NCBI RefSeq assembly: GCF_008364845.1
Contig: NZ_VTTP01000006.1
Span: forward strand, 62,001-126,000
From: Actinotalea subterranea
GTDB lineage: Bacteria; Actinomycetota; Actinomycetes; Actinomycetales; Cellulomonadaceae
Direction of reading: 5' to 3'
Length of the DNA: 64,000 bases
Part shown: piece after piece, positions 51,451 through 62,892 of the stretch
Layout of the letters: every line of letters starts with the position of its first letter
Position numbering within the stretch: position 1 is the first letter of the stretch
Translations under genes and position numbers: made by a program
Notes under the pieces: model-generated
Database searches by the model: none
Told to the model about the DNA's origin: nothing
Seen by the model: the letters and a program-made list of their open reading frames with translations, nothing else

Positions 51451-52404
51451 ATGACAGCTGCCGACGCCGGGACCCCCGCGAGGCCGGCGTACCTGCGGAC
51501 CGCGACGACGCCGCGGATGCTCGTCATCCTCGTGCTCCTGCTCGGTGCGGCCGCGGTGTGCGCCCGGCTCGGCGTGTGGCAGCTCGACCGGGCGGAGCTC
51601 CGGGGGGCCGCGGCGGCGCGCGCCGAGCAGCAGGAGGCGGTCGACGCCGAGCCCACGCCGCTCGACGACGTGCTCGCCCCGCAGAGCTCGTTCCGGGGGG
51701 ACCTGGTCGGCGAGAAGGTCCTGGTCCGGGGCGCGTACGAGCCCGACGAGCTCCTCGTCGCGGGCCGGGTGCTCGACGGCGCCGAGGGGTACCTGGTCCT
51801 GACGCCCCTGCGCGTCGAGGCCGGGACCGCTGCCGGCGCACCTGTGCTCGCGGTGGTCCGCGGCTGGGTCCCGACGCCTGAGGCTGCGGCCGACCTCGGA
51901 CCGGCACCCGCAGGCGTCGTCGAGGTCACCGGGTACCTCCAGGGCGGCGAGGCCGGGGGCACCGGCGACCTGCCCGCGGGGCAGGTGGAGGCGATCAGCC
52001 CCGGCGAGCTCGTCAACCGGTGGGGCGGGCCCACCTACTCGGCCTACCTGGTGCTCGCGGAGAGCGACCCTGCGCAGGCCGAGGGCCTCGCACTGCTCGG
52101 GCCGCCGACCGCACAGGGCGCGGGCCTCAACCTGCAGAACCTCGCCTACGCCTTGCAGTGGTGGATCTTCGGGGGCTTCGCGGTGCTGCTGTGGGCCCGG
52201 CTCGTCCGGGACGAGGCCCGCGCGGCGCTCGAGGACGACGACGAGCATGCGGTGCCCGACGACGACGCCAACCCCGCGGCCGCCGCCGACGTCGTCGCCG
52301 CGGTGCCCGGTGCCGACGACACGGCCGACGACACGGCCGGCGACGTCGACGCGGCGCGTGTCACGAGCGGTCGGAGCGCCCCGGCCGTTGACGCAGCTCC
52401 TTGA
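51451..52404 (+). CDS. SURF1 family cytochrome oxidase biogenesis protein
   Basis: A 317-residue SURF1-like protein: N-terminal membrane segment (about 22-42; [25 protein letters not shown] is one continuous feature), an extracytoplasmic domain with [15 protein letters not shown] and VLTPLR, and a second membrane segment near 235-255 ([16 protein letters not shown]). SURF1 assists heme a insertion into cytochrome oxidase. The last 60 residues are an acidic, Ala-rich cytoplasmic tail. ATG 51451 has TAGCGT 7 bp upstream. Its end overlaps the convergent arfB-like gene by 44 bp. Confidence 0.88.
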   Translation: MTAADAGTPARPAYLRTATTPRMLVILVLLLGAAAVCARLGVWQLDRAELRGAAAARAEQQEAVDAEPTPLDDVLAPQSSFRGDLVGEKVLVRGAYEPDELLVAGRVLDGAEGYLVLTPLRVEAGTAAGAPVLAVVRGWVPTPEAAADLGPAPAGVVEVTGYLQGGEAGGTGDLPAGQVEAISPGELVNRWGGPTYSAYLVLAESDPAQAEGLALLGPPTAQGAGLNLQNLAYALQWWIFGGFAVLLWARLVRDEARAALEDDDEHAVPDDDANPAAAADVVAAVPGADDTADDTAGDVDAARVTSGRSAPAVDAAP

Positions 52405-52792
52405 CCTGACGCCGCCGGCGTTCCCCGGCGGCGCGCCGCTCGCGTGACGACCGGCTCGGTGCCGTGCGGCGACGCGGGGGCGCGGGCGGACGGGTCGCCT
52501 CGTCGACGACCGCGGTGAGCCTCGCGAGTGCCGCCTCGCGGTTGCGGAGCTGGGACCGGTGCTCCGACGCCGCGATGGTCAGGACCCCGTCGACGAGGCG
52601 CCCGGCGAGGCGCTCGAGCGCGCGTTCGCGCTGCACCGGCGTGAGGGCGGGGGAGCGGGCGACGTCCCACGAGAGCTCGACGCGCGAGTCCGTGGTGTTG
52701 ACCCCCTGCCCGCCGGGGCCGGAGGAGCGGGAGAAGCGCCACCGCAGCTCGTCGTCGGCGATCTCGCCGCCGCGCACGGGGACAGGGCTCAT
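52361..52792 (-). CDS. arfB: ArfB-like alternative ribosome-rescue peptidyl-tRNA hydrolase
   Basis: A 143-residue protein with the release-factor catalytic GGQ (residues 27-29 in [13 protein letters not shown]) and a C-terminal basic tail (residues about 100-143, very Arg-rich) like the one ArfB inserts in the empty mRNA channel of stalled ribosomes. There is no codon-recognition domain. ATG 52792. It lies 4 bp from the stop of the ABC exporter gene and is likely read from the same strand unit. Confidence 0.9.
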   Translation of the reverse strand: MSPVPVRGGEIADDELRWRFSRSSGPGGQGVNTTDSRVELSWDVARSPALTPVQRERALERLAGRLVDGVLTIAASEHRSQLRNREAALARLTAVVDEATRPPAPPRRRTAPSRSSRERRAAGERRRRQVKELRQRPGRSDRS

Positions 52793-52796
52793 GACG

Positions 52797-54530
52797 TCAG
52801 TCTCGCTGCCACGAGTGCCAGAGCGCCGCGTACTCGCCGCCGGCCGCGACGAGGTCGTCGTGGCGGCCGATCTCCGTGATGCGCCCGTCGTCGACCACGG
52901 CGACGCGGTCGGCGTCGTGCGCGGTGTGCAGGCGGTGGGCGATCGCGACCACGGTCCGGCCGTGCAGGACGGCCGAGAGCGAGCGCTCGAGGTGTCGCGC
53001 GGCCCGCGGGTCGAGCAGCGAGGTGGCCTCGTCGAGCACGAGGGTGTGGGGGTCGAGCAGCACGAGGCGCGCGAGGGCGACCTGCTGGGCCTGCGCGGGC
53101 GTCAGGCTCGCCCCGCCGGAGCCGACCTCCGTCGCGAGCCCGTCGGGCAGGGCGTCGACCCACTCCCAGGCGTCGACCGCCTCGAGGGCGCGCCGTAGCT
53201 CGGCGTCGTCCGCCGAGGGCTTCGCGAGGCGAAGGTTCTGCTCGACGGTCCCGACGAACACGTGGTGCTCCTGCGTGACGAGCGCGACGTGCCCGCGCAG
53301 GTCCTCGAGCGGGAGGTCGACCAGTGGGACGCCCCCGACGCTCACCTGCCCGCCGGTGGGCGGGTGGATGCCCGCGAGCATGCGCCCGAGGGTCGACTTC
53401 CCGGCGCCCGACGGCCCGACGACGGCGAGCCGCTCGCCGACCTCGAGGTCGAGCCCGATGCCGTGCAGCACGTCCTGGCCTTCGCGGTACGCGTAGCGCA
53501 GGTCCCGCGCGACCACGCGCTCGTCCGCGGGCGCGGCGTCCGTCGCGACGCGGTCCGGCCCGATGGCGTTGACGCCGATGATGCGCGCGAGGGACGTCGC
53601 TCCGACCTGGATCTCGTCGAGCCAGAAGATCAGCTCGCCGATGGGGTGCATGACCTGCACGGCGTAGAGCGCGATCGTGGTGACCGCGCCGACCGTCGTC
53701 GCACCGGTCGAGATGAGGTAGGCGCCCCACGCGACGACGGCGATGATCGGCAGGACGAACGACAGGTCGACGCCGGGGAACAGCACGGTGCGCAGGCGCA
53801 GCGTGTAGGTCTCGGCCGCGAAGGCCTCGCGGAGGTCGGCGTCGATGCGCGCGCGGCGCCGCGGCCCGAGCCCGAGGGCGTCGATCGTGCGCGCACCCTC
53901 GACGGACTCCGTGAGGGTCCCGTTCAGCGTCGCGTACGCGGCCGACTCGCGCAGGTAGCCGGCCGCGGCGCGCTTGAGGTACCAGCGCGTGGTCCCGAGC
54001 AGGAGCGGGAGGCCCACCAGCAGGCCGAGGGCCACGACGGCGTCGACGGCGAACGCCGCGACGAGCGTGAGCGTGATGGTCGCGGTCGTCACGAGGATCC
54101 GTGGGATGCCGAAGCGCACGCTGTGCTGGACGCGGTCGATGTCGTTGGTCGTGCGGCCCACGAGGTCACCGGTCCCGGCGCGCTCGACGGTCGACAGCGG
54201 CAGGCGTGTCACGGTGCCGATGAACTGCTCGCGCAGGTCCGCGAACACGGTCTCGCCGAGGATCATCGCGGCGCGCTGCGCATACCGGATCAGGACCGTC
54301 TGCGCGAGCACGGCGACGACCAGGAACGCGACGACCTGGTCGATGTACCCCGTGGTCGTCCCGTGGGCGACGGCGTCGACCATGCGGCCGAGGAGCCACG
54401 GCCCGGCGAGCCCCGTCGCGGCCGCGAGCGTGTGCAGCGCGAGGACGCCGCCGAGCCCGCGGCGGTGCCGCCGCAGGAGCTCACGCGTGTGGTCGCGCAG
54501 CGTGGCGCGATCAGCGATGGGCAGCTTCAC
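52797..54530 (-). CDS. ABC exporter half-transporter, catalytic Walker subunit with degenerate signature
   Basis: A 577-residue TMD-NBD half-transporter with six membrane segments and an NBD from about residue 345. Walker A (GPSGAGKST, Lys378), Q-loop (VTQEHHV), Walker B with catalytic Glu (TLVLDEATS) and H-loop (IAHRLHT) are intact, but the signature is LTPAQ (476-480) rather than LSGGQ. The partner gene, with which it overlaps by 20 bp, has the opposite set of defects; the two must act as a heterodimer. GTG start with GGAGG 6 bp upstream. Substrate unknown. Confidence 0.9.
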   Translation of the reverse strand: MKLPIADRATLRDHTRELLRRHRRGLGGVLALHTLAAATGLAGPWLLGRMVDAVAHGTTTGYIDQVVAFLVVAVLAQTVLIRYAQRAAMILGETVFADLREQFIGTVTRLPLSTVERAGTGDLVGRTTNDIDRVQHSVRFGIPRILVTTATITLTLVAAFAVDAVVALGLLVGLPLLLGTTRWYLKRAAAGYLRESAAYATLNGTLTESVEGARTIDALGLGPRRRARIDADLREAFAAETYTLRLRTVLFPGVDLSFVLPIIAVVAWGAYLISTGATTVGAVTTIALYAVQVMHPIGELIFWLDEIQVGATSLARIIGVNAIGPDRVATDAAPADERVVARDLRYAYREGQDVLHGIGLDLEVGERLAVVGPSGAGKSTLGRMLAGIHPPTGGQVSVGGVPLVDLPLEDLRGHVALVTQEHHVFVGTVEQNLRLAKPSADDAELRRALEAVDAWEWVDALPDGLATEVGSGGASLTPAQAQQVALARLVLLDPHTLVLDEATSLLDPRAARHLERSLSAVLHGRTVVAIAHRLHTAHDADRVAVVDDGRITEIGRHDDLVAAGGEYAALWHSWQRD

Positions 54531-56379
54531 GGACGTCCTCCTTCCTTGCGGTCCGGCTCGTGTCCTTGCTCGTGTCCCCACCGGCGTCCGCGCGGGTCTC
54601 CCCGCCCGCGTCGTCGCCGGCGTCGTGGTCCGTGCTCGCCGACGCGCGGCTCACGACGGCCCGGTAGGCGCCCGCGTCGGGCGCCGCGAGGAGCTCCCGG
54701 TGGGTCCCGCGCGCGACCACGCGCCCGTCGGCCACCAGCACGACCTCGTCGACCCGGTCGAGCACGAGCGGGCTCGTCGTCACGACGACCGTCGTCCGGC
54801 CTGCGCGGGCCTCCGCGAGCCGCACCGCGATGCGCGCCTCGGTGTGCGCGTCGACCGCGCTCGTCGGCTCGACGAGCACGAGCACCTCGGGCTCGGTCAG
54901 CAGCGCACGCGCCAGTGCGACGCGCTGACGCTGCCCGCCGGAGAACGCGCGGCCCTTCTCGGTGACCTCGCCGTCGAGCCCGCCCGGGAGCGAGCTCAGC
55001 ACGTCGCCCGCGTCGGCGACCTCGAGCGCGCGCGTCAGCACCTGCGTCAGGGCGTGGTCGCGCACGTCGAGCTCGTGCCGCAGCACGCCGCTGAACAGCT
55101 CGGGCGTCGACTCGGCGACGACGACGCGCCGCCGCACCTGCGCGAGGCCGAGCTCGGCCAGCGGAACGCCGCCGAGCCGCACGTGGGCCGCGTCGTCGAC
55201 GTGCTCGCGTCCGAGGAGGCCCAGCCGGGTCGCGAGGCGTGCGGTCTCGTCCGGGTCCGCGCTGACGAGCGCGGTCACGCGTGCGCCGCGCAGCACGAGG
55301 CCTGTCGCGTCGTCGGACAGGTCGCCCGAGCCGTCGCCCGCGGCACCGGTGGCCGCGGCGACGCCGAGCAGCTCCGGGTCGCCGCCCGTCACGGGGACGC
55401 GGAGCACCCGCAGGATCTTGCGGACGCCGACGAGCGCGCGGGAGACGACCTGCACGGCCTGGGTGGCCGCGGTGAGCGGCTCGGTGAGGAACGCGGCGTA
55501 GCCGTAGAACGTCACGAGCTGGCCGGGCGTGATCTCGCCCGTGACGGCCAGGCGGGCCCCGAACCACACGACCGCGGCCAGGAAGAGGCCGGGCAGGAGC
55601 GTCTGCATCGCGTCGAGCAGCGACTGGGTCTGCGCGACCCGCACCCCGGCGCGGCGCACCGTCTGCGACTGCTCGCGGTAGCGCGCCGAGAAGACGTCCT
55701 CGCCGCCGATCCCGCGCAGGATGCGCAGGCCCGAGACGGTGTCCGCCCCGAGCGTCGTCAGGCGCCCGGCGGCCTCGCGCTGGGCGGCCTGGCGCCGCTG
55801 GAGGGGCCGCACGAGCAGCGCGAGCACCGCCGCGACGGCGGGCAGGCCCACGAGGACCGCGACCCCGAGCGTGACCGATGTGTCGAGCAGCAGGAACGCG
55901 ACGACGACGTACGCGACGACGCCGCCGACGAAGCGCGCGGCGACGAAGAAGACCTCGCCCACGCGCAGGGCGTCGGACGCGACGGTCGAGACGACCTCAC
56001 CCGTCGGCAGCTCTGCCGTGACGGCGTCCCCGGTGCGGCTCACGTGGTGCCCGACGAGCTGCGAGGTCCGGAACGCGGCCCGCAGCCAGCTCTCGACGTC
56101 GAGTCGGTGCCCGACGACGTTGGCGACGACCTGGACGACGCCGACGCCCAGGAGCAGGAGGCACCCGACGAGCAGCCCGCGCGACAGGCCGTCGCCCAGG
56201 CCCGTGTCCACGACCCGGCCCAGCAGGAAGGGCAGCGCCGCCTGGCTCACGGAGGCGACGACGCCGGTGGCCGCGCTGGCGAGCATGAGCGCACCCTGCT
56301 TCCGCGCGACCCACAGGAGGTAGGCGGGCGCGGTGGTCAGCGGGGGCGTGCCGGGGTCGGCGACGGGGAGGGGGCGCAC
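54511..56379 (-). CDS. ABC exporter half-transporter, signature-donor subunit with degenerate Walker motifs
   Basis: A 622-residue TMD-NBD protein with six membrane segments. Its NBD keeps a perfect signature (FSGGQRQRVALARALL, 479 onward) but has lost Walker A (VSADPDETAR near 372-381, no GK[ST]), the Q-loop Gln (VVAESTP), the Walker B Asp (VLVLVEPTS, Val503) and the switch His (TTSPL). The last 45 residues are a charged Asp/Thr tail. GTG 56379 has TAGCGT 8 bp upstream. First gene of the two-gene exporter unit. Confidence 0.9.
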   Translation of the reverse strand: MRPLPVADPGTPPLTTAPAYLLWVARKQGALMLASAATGVVASVSQAALPFLLGRVVDTGLGDGLSRGLLVGCLLLLGVGVVQVVANVVGHRLDVESWLRAAFRTSQLVGHHVSRTGDAVTAELPTGEVVSTVASDALRVGEVFFVAARFVGGVVAYVVVAFLLLDTSVTLGVAVLVGLPAVAAVLALLVRPLQRRQAAQREAAGRLTTLGADTVSGLRILRGIGGEDVFSARYREQSQTVRRAGVRVAQTQSLLDAMQTLLPGLFLAAVVWFGARLAVTGEITPGQLVTFYGYAAFLTEPLTAATQAVQVVSRALVGVRKILRVLRVPVTGGDPELLGVAAATGAAGDGSGDLSDDATGLVLRGARVTALVSADPDETARLATRLGLLGREHVDDAAHVRLGGVPLAELGLAQVRRRVVVAESTPELFSGVLRHELDVRDHALTQVLTRALEVADAGDVLSSLPGGLDGEVTEKGRAFSGGQRQRVALARALLTEPEVLVLVEPTSAVDAHTEARIAVRLAEARAGRTTVVVTTSPLVLDRVDEVVLVADGRVVARGTHRELLAAPDAGAYRAVVSRASASTDHDAGDDAGGETRADAGGDTSKDTSRTARKEDVREAAHR

Positions 56380-56552
56380 GGTCGTCAACGCTAGGTCCGA
56401 CCGGTGACATGCGACGACGCCTTTTCGCCGGGTGGGCCGTGCGCACGGACCCGCCCCGGTCCGCGCACAGACGGCGGCCGCCCGTGCGGCAGGATGGGTG
56501 CACACCGCAGGTCCCGCAGCGGTCCCGCGCGGGGCGGAAGACAGGAGGGCCC

Positions 56553-56936
56553 GTGGCCGCCACCGACTGGACGTCCAAGGCGAACGGCGCCCTGCGCCGC
56601 TACCGCGTGATGGCGTGGGTGACGGGTGTGATGCTCCTCGTGCTCGTCGCGGAGATGACGCTCAAGTACCTCGTGCAGGCGGGGCCCGAGCTCATGCGCT
56701 GGATCGAGTGGGTGCCCTTCGCGCACGGGTGGATCTACGTCGTCTACCTCGTCACCGTCGTCGACGTCTGGTCGACCCTGCGGTGGGGCTTCGGCCGGCT
56801 CGCGGCGATGGTCCTGGGCGGCGTCGTCCCCGTGATGTCCTTCGTCGTCGAGCGCACCGTGCACCGTGACGGCCTCGCACAGGTCGCCGTCGGCAGGCCC
56901 GCGCCCCGCGGTGCCTCGCGCACCCGCGTGCCCTGA
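56553..56936 (+). CDS. DUF3817 family membrane protein
   Basis: A 127-residue protein with three hydrophobic segments (about 20-38, 52-75 and 80-100) and the family pattern [22 protein letters not shown] 56553 has AGGAGG 4 bp upstream. It lies just before guaA, a frequent actinobacterial neighbourhood (guaB-guaA loci). The function of the family is not known. Confidence 0.85.
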   Translation: MAATDWTSKANGALRRYRVMAWVTGVMLLVLVAEMTLKYLVQAGPELMRWIEWVPFAHGWIYVVYLVTVVDVWSTLRWGFGRLAAMVLGGVVPVMSFVVERTVHRDGLAQVAVGRPAPRGASRTRVP

Positions 56937-56979
56937 GCGCACAGCCTCGTCGCCGCGGGCTGTCACTACACTCGCGCAG

Positions 56980-58580
<1,601 letters not shown>

Positions 58581-58706
58581 GCGTCCGAGGTACCACGGCA
58601 CGGCGCTGTGACCCGTGGGTTCACGCGGCTCAGGTGCGCCGGACCTCAGTAGACTCGGGCCCGCCGCGCAGGGCCCTGCCGGCGTCTACGGAGGGGGCAC
58701 CGCCCG

Positions 58707-60014
58707 ATGCCAGTCCAGTCCCGCGCCCGGAGCGCGGCAGCCGTTCTCACCACGGTCGTTCTCGCGTTCGGCGTCGCCGCGTGCAGCGCTGACGAGGAGC
58801 CGGTGGCCCCGGTCGAGTCGCGGTCGGCCGAACCGTCGGCGGAGCCCACGGACGACGCCGCGCTGTTCGCCCACGTGTGGGACCTCGCCGCCCCGGAGGG
58901 TCAGAACCTGCGGCAGTACCTCACGGTCGAGGACGACGCGTGGACCGTGCTGTTCGCGGGCGACGAGGGCGCATCCGTCGTGGTCCTCGACCCGGAGACG
59001 GGCGCCGAGCTGGACAGCCAGGCGATCGAGGGCGTGTCCTTCGCCGACGACTGCGCGCCGGGCGACGCGACGATGCTGTGCACGCAGACCGCCACGGACT
59101 CCTTCGTGGTGGTGGACCTCGAGACGCTCGAGACGATCGCGACCGTGCCCGGCGGCGAACCGATGGGCGTCGTCGTCGAGGGCGGGCTCGGGAAGAGCCT
59201 CGAGAGCACGCGGGACCACCTGGTCGCTGGGTGGTACAAGTCGGGCGACGTGCTCACGGTGCTCGACGCCACGGGTGAGGTGTCGGCGTCCTGGACGGGC
59301 GTGACGGACGCCGTGTCAGTCGGCCCGACCCTCTGGAACGGCGACTACTACCGCGGCAACCAGATCCTGCGGGCGGGCGGCGGGGTGGCCGAGACCTCGG
59401 CGACGCCCCTGCCGGAGGCCTTCCTGTCGCCGACCCGCGCCGTCGCGCGGCCCGCTGACGCTCCCGGCTGGGTCCTGGTCGACGAGAACCTCGCGCCGCT
59501 CGGCACGGTCGAGCGGGTGGAGGGCGACGAGAGCGCGTTCACCCCCATCGACCCGGGGGAGGGCTGTCCGTTCGTCGACCAGGCGGGCGTGGCGGCCGGA
59601 GACGACCGGAAGGCGTACCTCCTGGACCGCGAGACCTTCGAGGTCACGCCGCTGAGCGAGGACCTCTTCATGGACCCGACGGCGTCGGGCGTGTGCCGCG
59701 ACGGCGAGATCATCGCGACGCTCGCGCCCCCGGGGTCCTGGGAGGCGGAGCTGTACCGCATCTCGGCGGACGGCACGGTGACGCACGTGACCGAGGGCGT
59801 CGAGGAGATCGTCAACGACCTGGGCGGCGACCTGGTGCTCGCCGAGGGAGGGAACCGGTCGTACATCCTGGACGTGAGCACCGGACAGGCCCTCGAGGAG
59901 GTCGACGACCTCGACCTGACGAAGTCGCTGCTCCCGTCGCTCTTCGACGCCGCTCCGCTGTACATCCAGAACGAGGGCGGCCTTCGTGCGTACCGGAGCC
60001 ACGTCGACTCCTGA
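58707..60014 (+). CDS. Secreted lipoprotein, beta-propeller-like, unknown function
   Basis: A 435-residue protein with a lipoprotein signal peptide (VLTTVVLAFGVAAC; lipobox VAAC, lipidated Cys about residue 26) followed by an acidic linker and repeated strand-rich segments such as SVVVLDPETG and SFVVVDLETLETI, suggesting a WD/PQQ-like propeller facing the cell exterior. No catalytic motif seen. ATG 58707 has GGAGGGGG upstream; TAGACT (58650-58655) is a plausible -10 giving a 45-nt leader. Confidence 0.8.
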   Translation: MPVQSRARSAAAVLTTVVLAFGVAACSADEEPVAPVESRSAEPSAEPTDDAALFAHVWDLAAPEGQNLRQYLTVEDDAWTVLFAGDEGASVVVLDPETGAELDSQAIEGVSFADDCAPGDATMLCTQTATDSFVVVDLETLETIATVPGGEPMGVVVEGGLGKSLESTRDHLVAGWYKSGDVLTVLDATGEVSASWTGVTDAVSVGPTLWNGDYYRGNQILRAGGGVAETSATPLPEAFLSPTRAVARPADAPGWVLVDENLAPLGTVERVEGDESAFTPIDPGEGCPFVDQAGVAAGDDRKAYLLDRETFEVTPLSEDLFMDPTASGVCRDGEIIATLAPPGSWEAELYRISADGTVTHVTEGVEEIVNDLGGDLVLAEGGNRSYILDVSTGQALEEVDDLDLTKSLLPSLFDAAPLYIQNEGGLRAYRSHVDS

Positions 60015-60023
60015 CCGATGCGG

Positions 60024-60085
60024 GCCCACGGGCCCCTCCGGGAGGCCCACGGGCCCCTACGGGGGGCCACGGGCCCCTCCGGGGG
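60024..60085. repeat. Three imperfect 20-21 bp GC-rich tandem repeats
   Basis: The core CCACGGGCCCCT recurs at 60026-60037, 60047-60058 and 60067-60078, each followed by a C/ACGGG tract. The core is partly self-complementary (GGGCCC), so the RNA could fold into several alternative hairpins. It lies 10 bp after the lipoprotein stop and may act as its terminator. Confidence 0.75.
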
Positions 60086-60225
60086 CATCTCGTCGCGCGA
60101 TGGCTGCCCGGTCGATCGAGATGGGACGAAGGCGCGCATGCTCACCTCGGCCTCCGCCCGCCACCGAGTCGGCTGGATGCTCGACGCGTCCCAGGTTGGT
60201 CGGACGCGGCGGCTAGCCTGACGTC

Positions 60226-61428
60226 GTGCGCATCTTCCACGTCTCGGACTGCTACGCGCCGCGGACCGGGGGCATCGAGTCCCAGGTGCGCGACCTCGCG
60301 CGGGCGCAGCGCGCCGCGGGTCACGAGGTGCACGTCCTGACGGCCACCCCGGGACGGGCGGGCGAGCGAGGGGGAGTCGTCGAGGACGACGACGGCGTGC
60401 AGGTGCACCGGCTCGGTGCGCGCATCCCGTTCGACCTGCCGGTCAACCCCTCTGCGGTGCCGCGCGTCCGCGCCCTGGTGCGTGACCTGGCGCCCGACGT
60501 CGTGCACGTGCACGCGGGCGTCCTGTCGCCGTTCGCGTTCGACGGAGCCCGCACCGCCCTGGCCGCGGGCGCGCCCGTCGCGATCACGTGGCACTGCATG
60601 CTCGACGGCGCGGTCCCCGCGCTGCGGGCGGCCGTCCAGCACTCCCGGTGGGCCGATGTGCCCGTCGCACTCTCCGCAGTGAGCGGCGCGGCGGCCGAGC
60701 GGGTCGCCGACGTGTTCGACGCCCCCGTGTCGGTCGTCCCCAACGGCATGGACCTCGACCGCTGGGCCCCGACGCGCTCCGAGGCGCGCGCGCACGTGCC
60801 GTCGCCCGCGACCGAGGGGCCGCAGGCCGGCGCCGGGGTGGCCCCCGCGCACCACGCGACCGCCGGGACGCCCGTGCGGTGCGTCGCGACCATGCGCCTG
60901 GCCCCCCGCAAGCGCGGCTCCGCGCTCGTCGGCGTCGTCGAGGACGCCCTGACCCAGCTCGAGCCCGGGGCCCTGACCCTCGAGATCATCGGTGACGGCC
61001 CGGTGCGTGCGGCGATCGAGCGCTCGGTCGCGCGGCGCGGGCTGACCGACGCGGTCACGCTGCGCGGCCGGCTGAGCCGCGACGACGTCCGGGCGGCGTA
61101 CGACGACGCGGACGTCTTCCTGGCCCCGGCGGCGCTCGAGGCGTTCGGCATCGCCGCGCTCGAGGCGCGGACGGCGGGGCTCGTCGTGGTCGCGCGGCGG
61201 GGAACGGGCATCGAGGAGTTCGTGACCGACGGCGTCGACGGGCTCCTCGTCGACGACGACGCCGCGATGGCCCGCGCGCTCGTGACGCTCGCCCAGGACC
61301 CGGGCCTGCTCGCACGGCTCGGCGCGCACGCCCGGGAGCACCGGCCGCGCTTCGACTGGGCGACGGCGCTCGAGGCCGCGCAGGGGGAGTACGCGCGGGC
61401 ACGAGCGCTGCGCGGCGCCGGCGTCTGA
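60226..61428 (+). CDS. Glycosyltransferase family 4 type protein
   Basis: A 400-residue GT-B fold enzyme. N-terminal acceptor domain begins HVSDCYAPRTGGIESQVRDL; DVVHVHAGVLSP follows; the C-terminal donor domain has PNGMDLDRW, MRLAPRKRGSAL, and the EX7E-type block APAALEAFGIAALEARTAGL. Likely adds a sugar from a nucleotide donor to a lipid or glycan precursor at the membrane; acceptor unknown. An Ala/Pro/His-rich insertion near 190-215 is unusual. GTG 60226 has TAGCCT 6 bp upstream. Confidence 0.88.
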   Translation: MRIFHVSDCYAPRTGGIESQVRDLARAQRAAGHEVHVLTATPGRAGERGGVVEDDDGVQVHRLGARIPFDLPVNPSAVPRVRALVRDLAPDVVHVHAGVLSPFAFDGARTALAAGAPVAITWHCMLDGAVPALRAAVQHSRWADVPVALSAVSGAAAERVADVFDAPVSVVPNGMDLDRWAPTRSEARAHVPSPATEGPQAGAGVAPAHHATAGTPVRCVATMRLAPRKRGSALVGVVEDALTQLEPGALTLEIIGDGPVRAAIERSVARRGLTDAVTLRGRLSRDDVRAAYDDADVFLAPAALEAFGIAALEARTAGLVVVARRGTGIEEFVTDGVDGLLVDDDAAMARALVTLAQDPGLLARLGAHAREHRPRFDWATALEAAQGEYARARALRGAGV

Positions 61429-61589
61429 CCCTCAGCCCTGGCCGGGCGGGCCATCCGCGAGGCAGGGCGGCCCCCTGCCCACCCGGCGGCCGTTCTGACA
61501 ACCTGTCCTCATGGGCTCGTCCGTGAGCTCCCGGGCTCGGTGCGACCTGGCCCGGAACCCTGTGCACCATCCTGGGAAGGGGACGTCAC

Positions 61590-62048
61590 ATGTCCACGTC
61601 TGTCGCCACCACGAGCGCCAAGCCCGTCCGGATCGTCGGGCTGATCGCGATCATCGCCGGCATCCTCATGATCGTCGCGGGTGCCGCGACGTGGATGATG
61701 GTCCGCCAGCAGCTCGTCGCCGAGAACATCGTCGTCGCCGAGGACGCGGCCGCCTTCGGCGGCAACGTCGTCAACGGCCCCCTGGACGCCTACTACGAGG
61801 CGGACATCATCAACCACCACGCGCTGGACATGTCCGGTGGCAAGACCTACGCCGAGCTCGACCGCGAGGACCCGCTGCGCCCGACCGTCATGAACGCCTC
61901 ATTCCTGCGGACCTCGCTGTTCTCCTCGGTCATCGCGTTCGGCGTCGCCGCCTTCGCCGCGGGCATGGGCCTGCTCTTCATCCTCATCGGCTGGGCGCTG
62001 CGCAAGCTCGTCCCGACGGGGTCCGTCGTCACGAGCGCGACCGCGTAG
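61590..62048 (+). CDS. Two-pass membrane protein of unknown function
   Basis: A 152-residue protein with two hydrophobic segments (about 14-36 and 112-138) flanking an outside loop containing NHHALDMSGGKTYAELDRED. Similar actinobacterial proteins are often labelled aromatic ring-opening dioxygenase LigA, but no metal-binding or dioxygenase feature is present, and that name should not be carried over. ATG 61590 has AAGGGG 8 bp upstream; a -10-like CAACCT (61499-61504) would give an 80-nt leader. A strong terminator follows. Confidence 0.75.
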   Translation: MSTSVATTSAKPVRIVGLIAIIAGILMIVAGAATWMMVRQQLVAENIVVAEDAAAFGGNVVNGPLDAYYEADIINHHALDMSGGKTYAELDREDPLRPTVMNASFLRTSLFSSVIAFGVAAFAAGMGLLFILIGWALRKLVPTGSVVTSATA

Positions 62049-62060
62049 CCGCGCCCGGAC

Positions 62061-62107
62061 GAACGACGGCCGCACCGGCAGGGCTCCTGCCGGTGCGGCC
62101 GTCGTTC
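62061..62107. terminator. Bidirectional terminator
   Basis: A perfect 21-bp stem (62061-62081 with 62087-62107) with a 5-nt loop, between the stops of convergent genes at 62048 and 62131. The longest perfect hairpin noticed in the window. Confidence 0.93.
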
Positions 62108-62130
62108 ACGTCGTGGGTGCCGCCGGTGCC

Positions 62131-62888
<758 letters not shown>

Positions 62889-62892
<4 letters not shown>

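Noticed and set aside
61590-62048. Aromatic ring-opening dioxygenase LigA
   Set aside because: That label is common for such proteins, but this is a 152-residue two-pass membrane protein with no dioxygenase motif.
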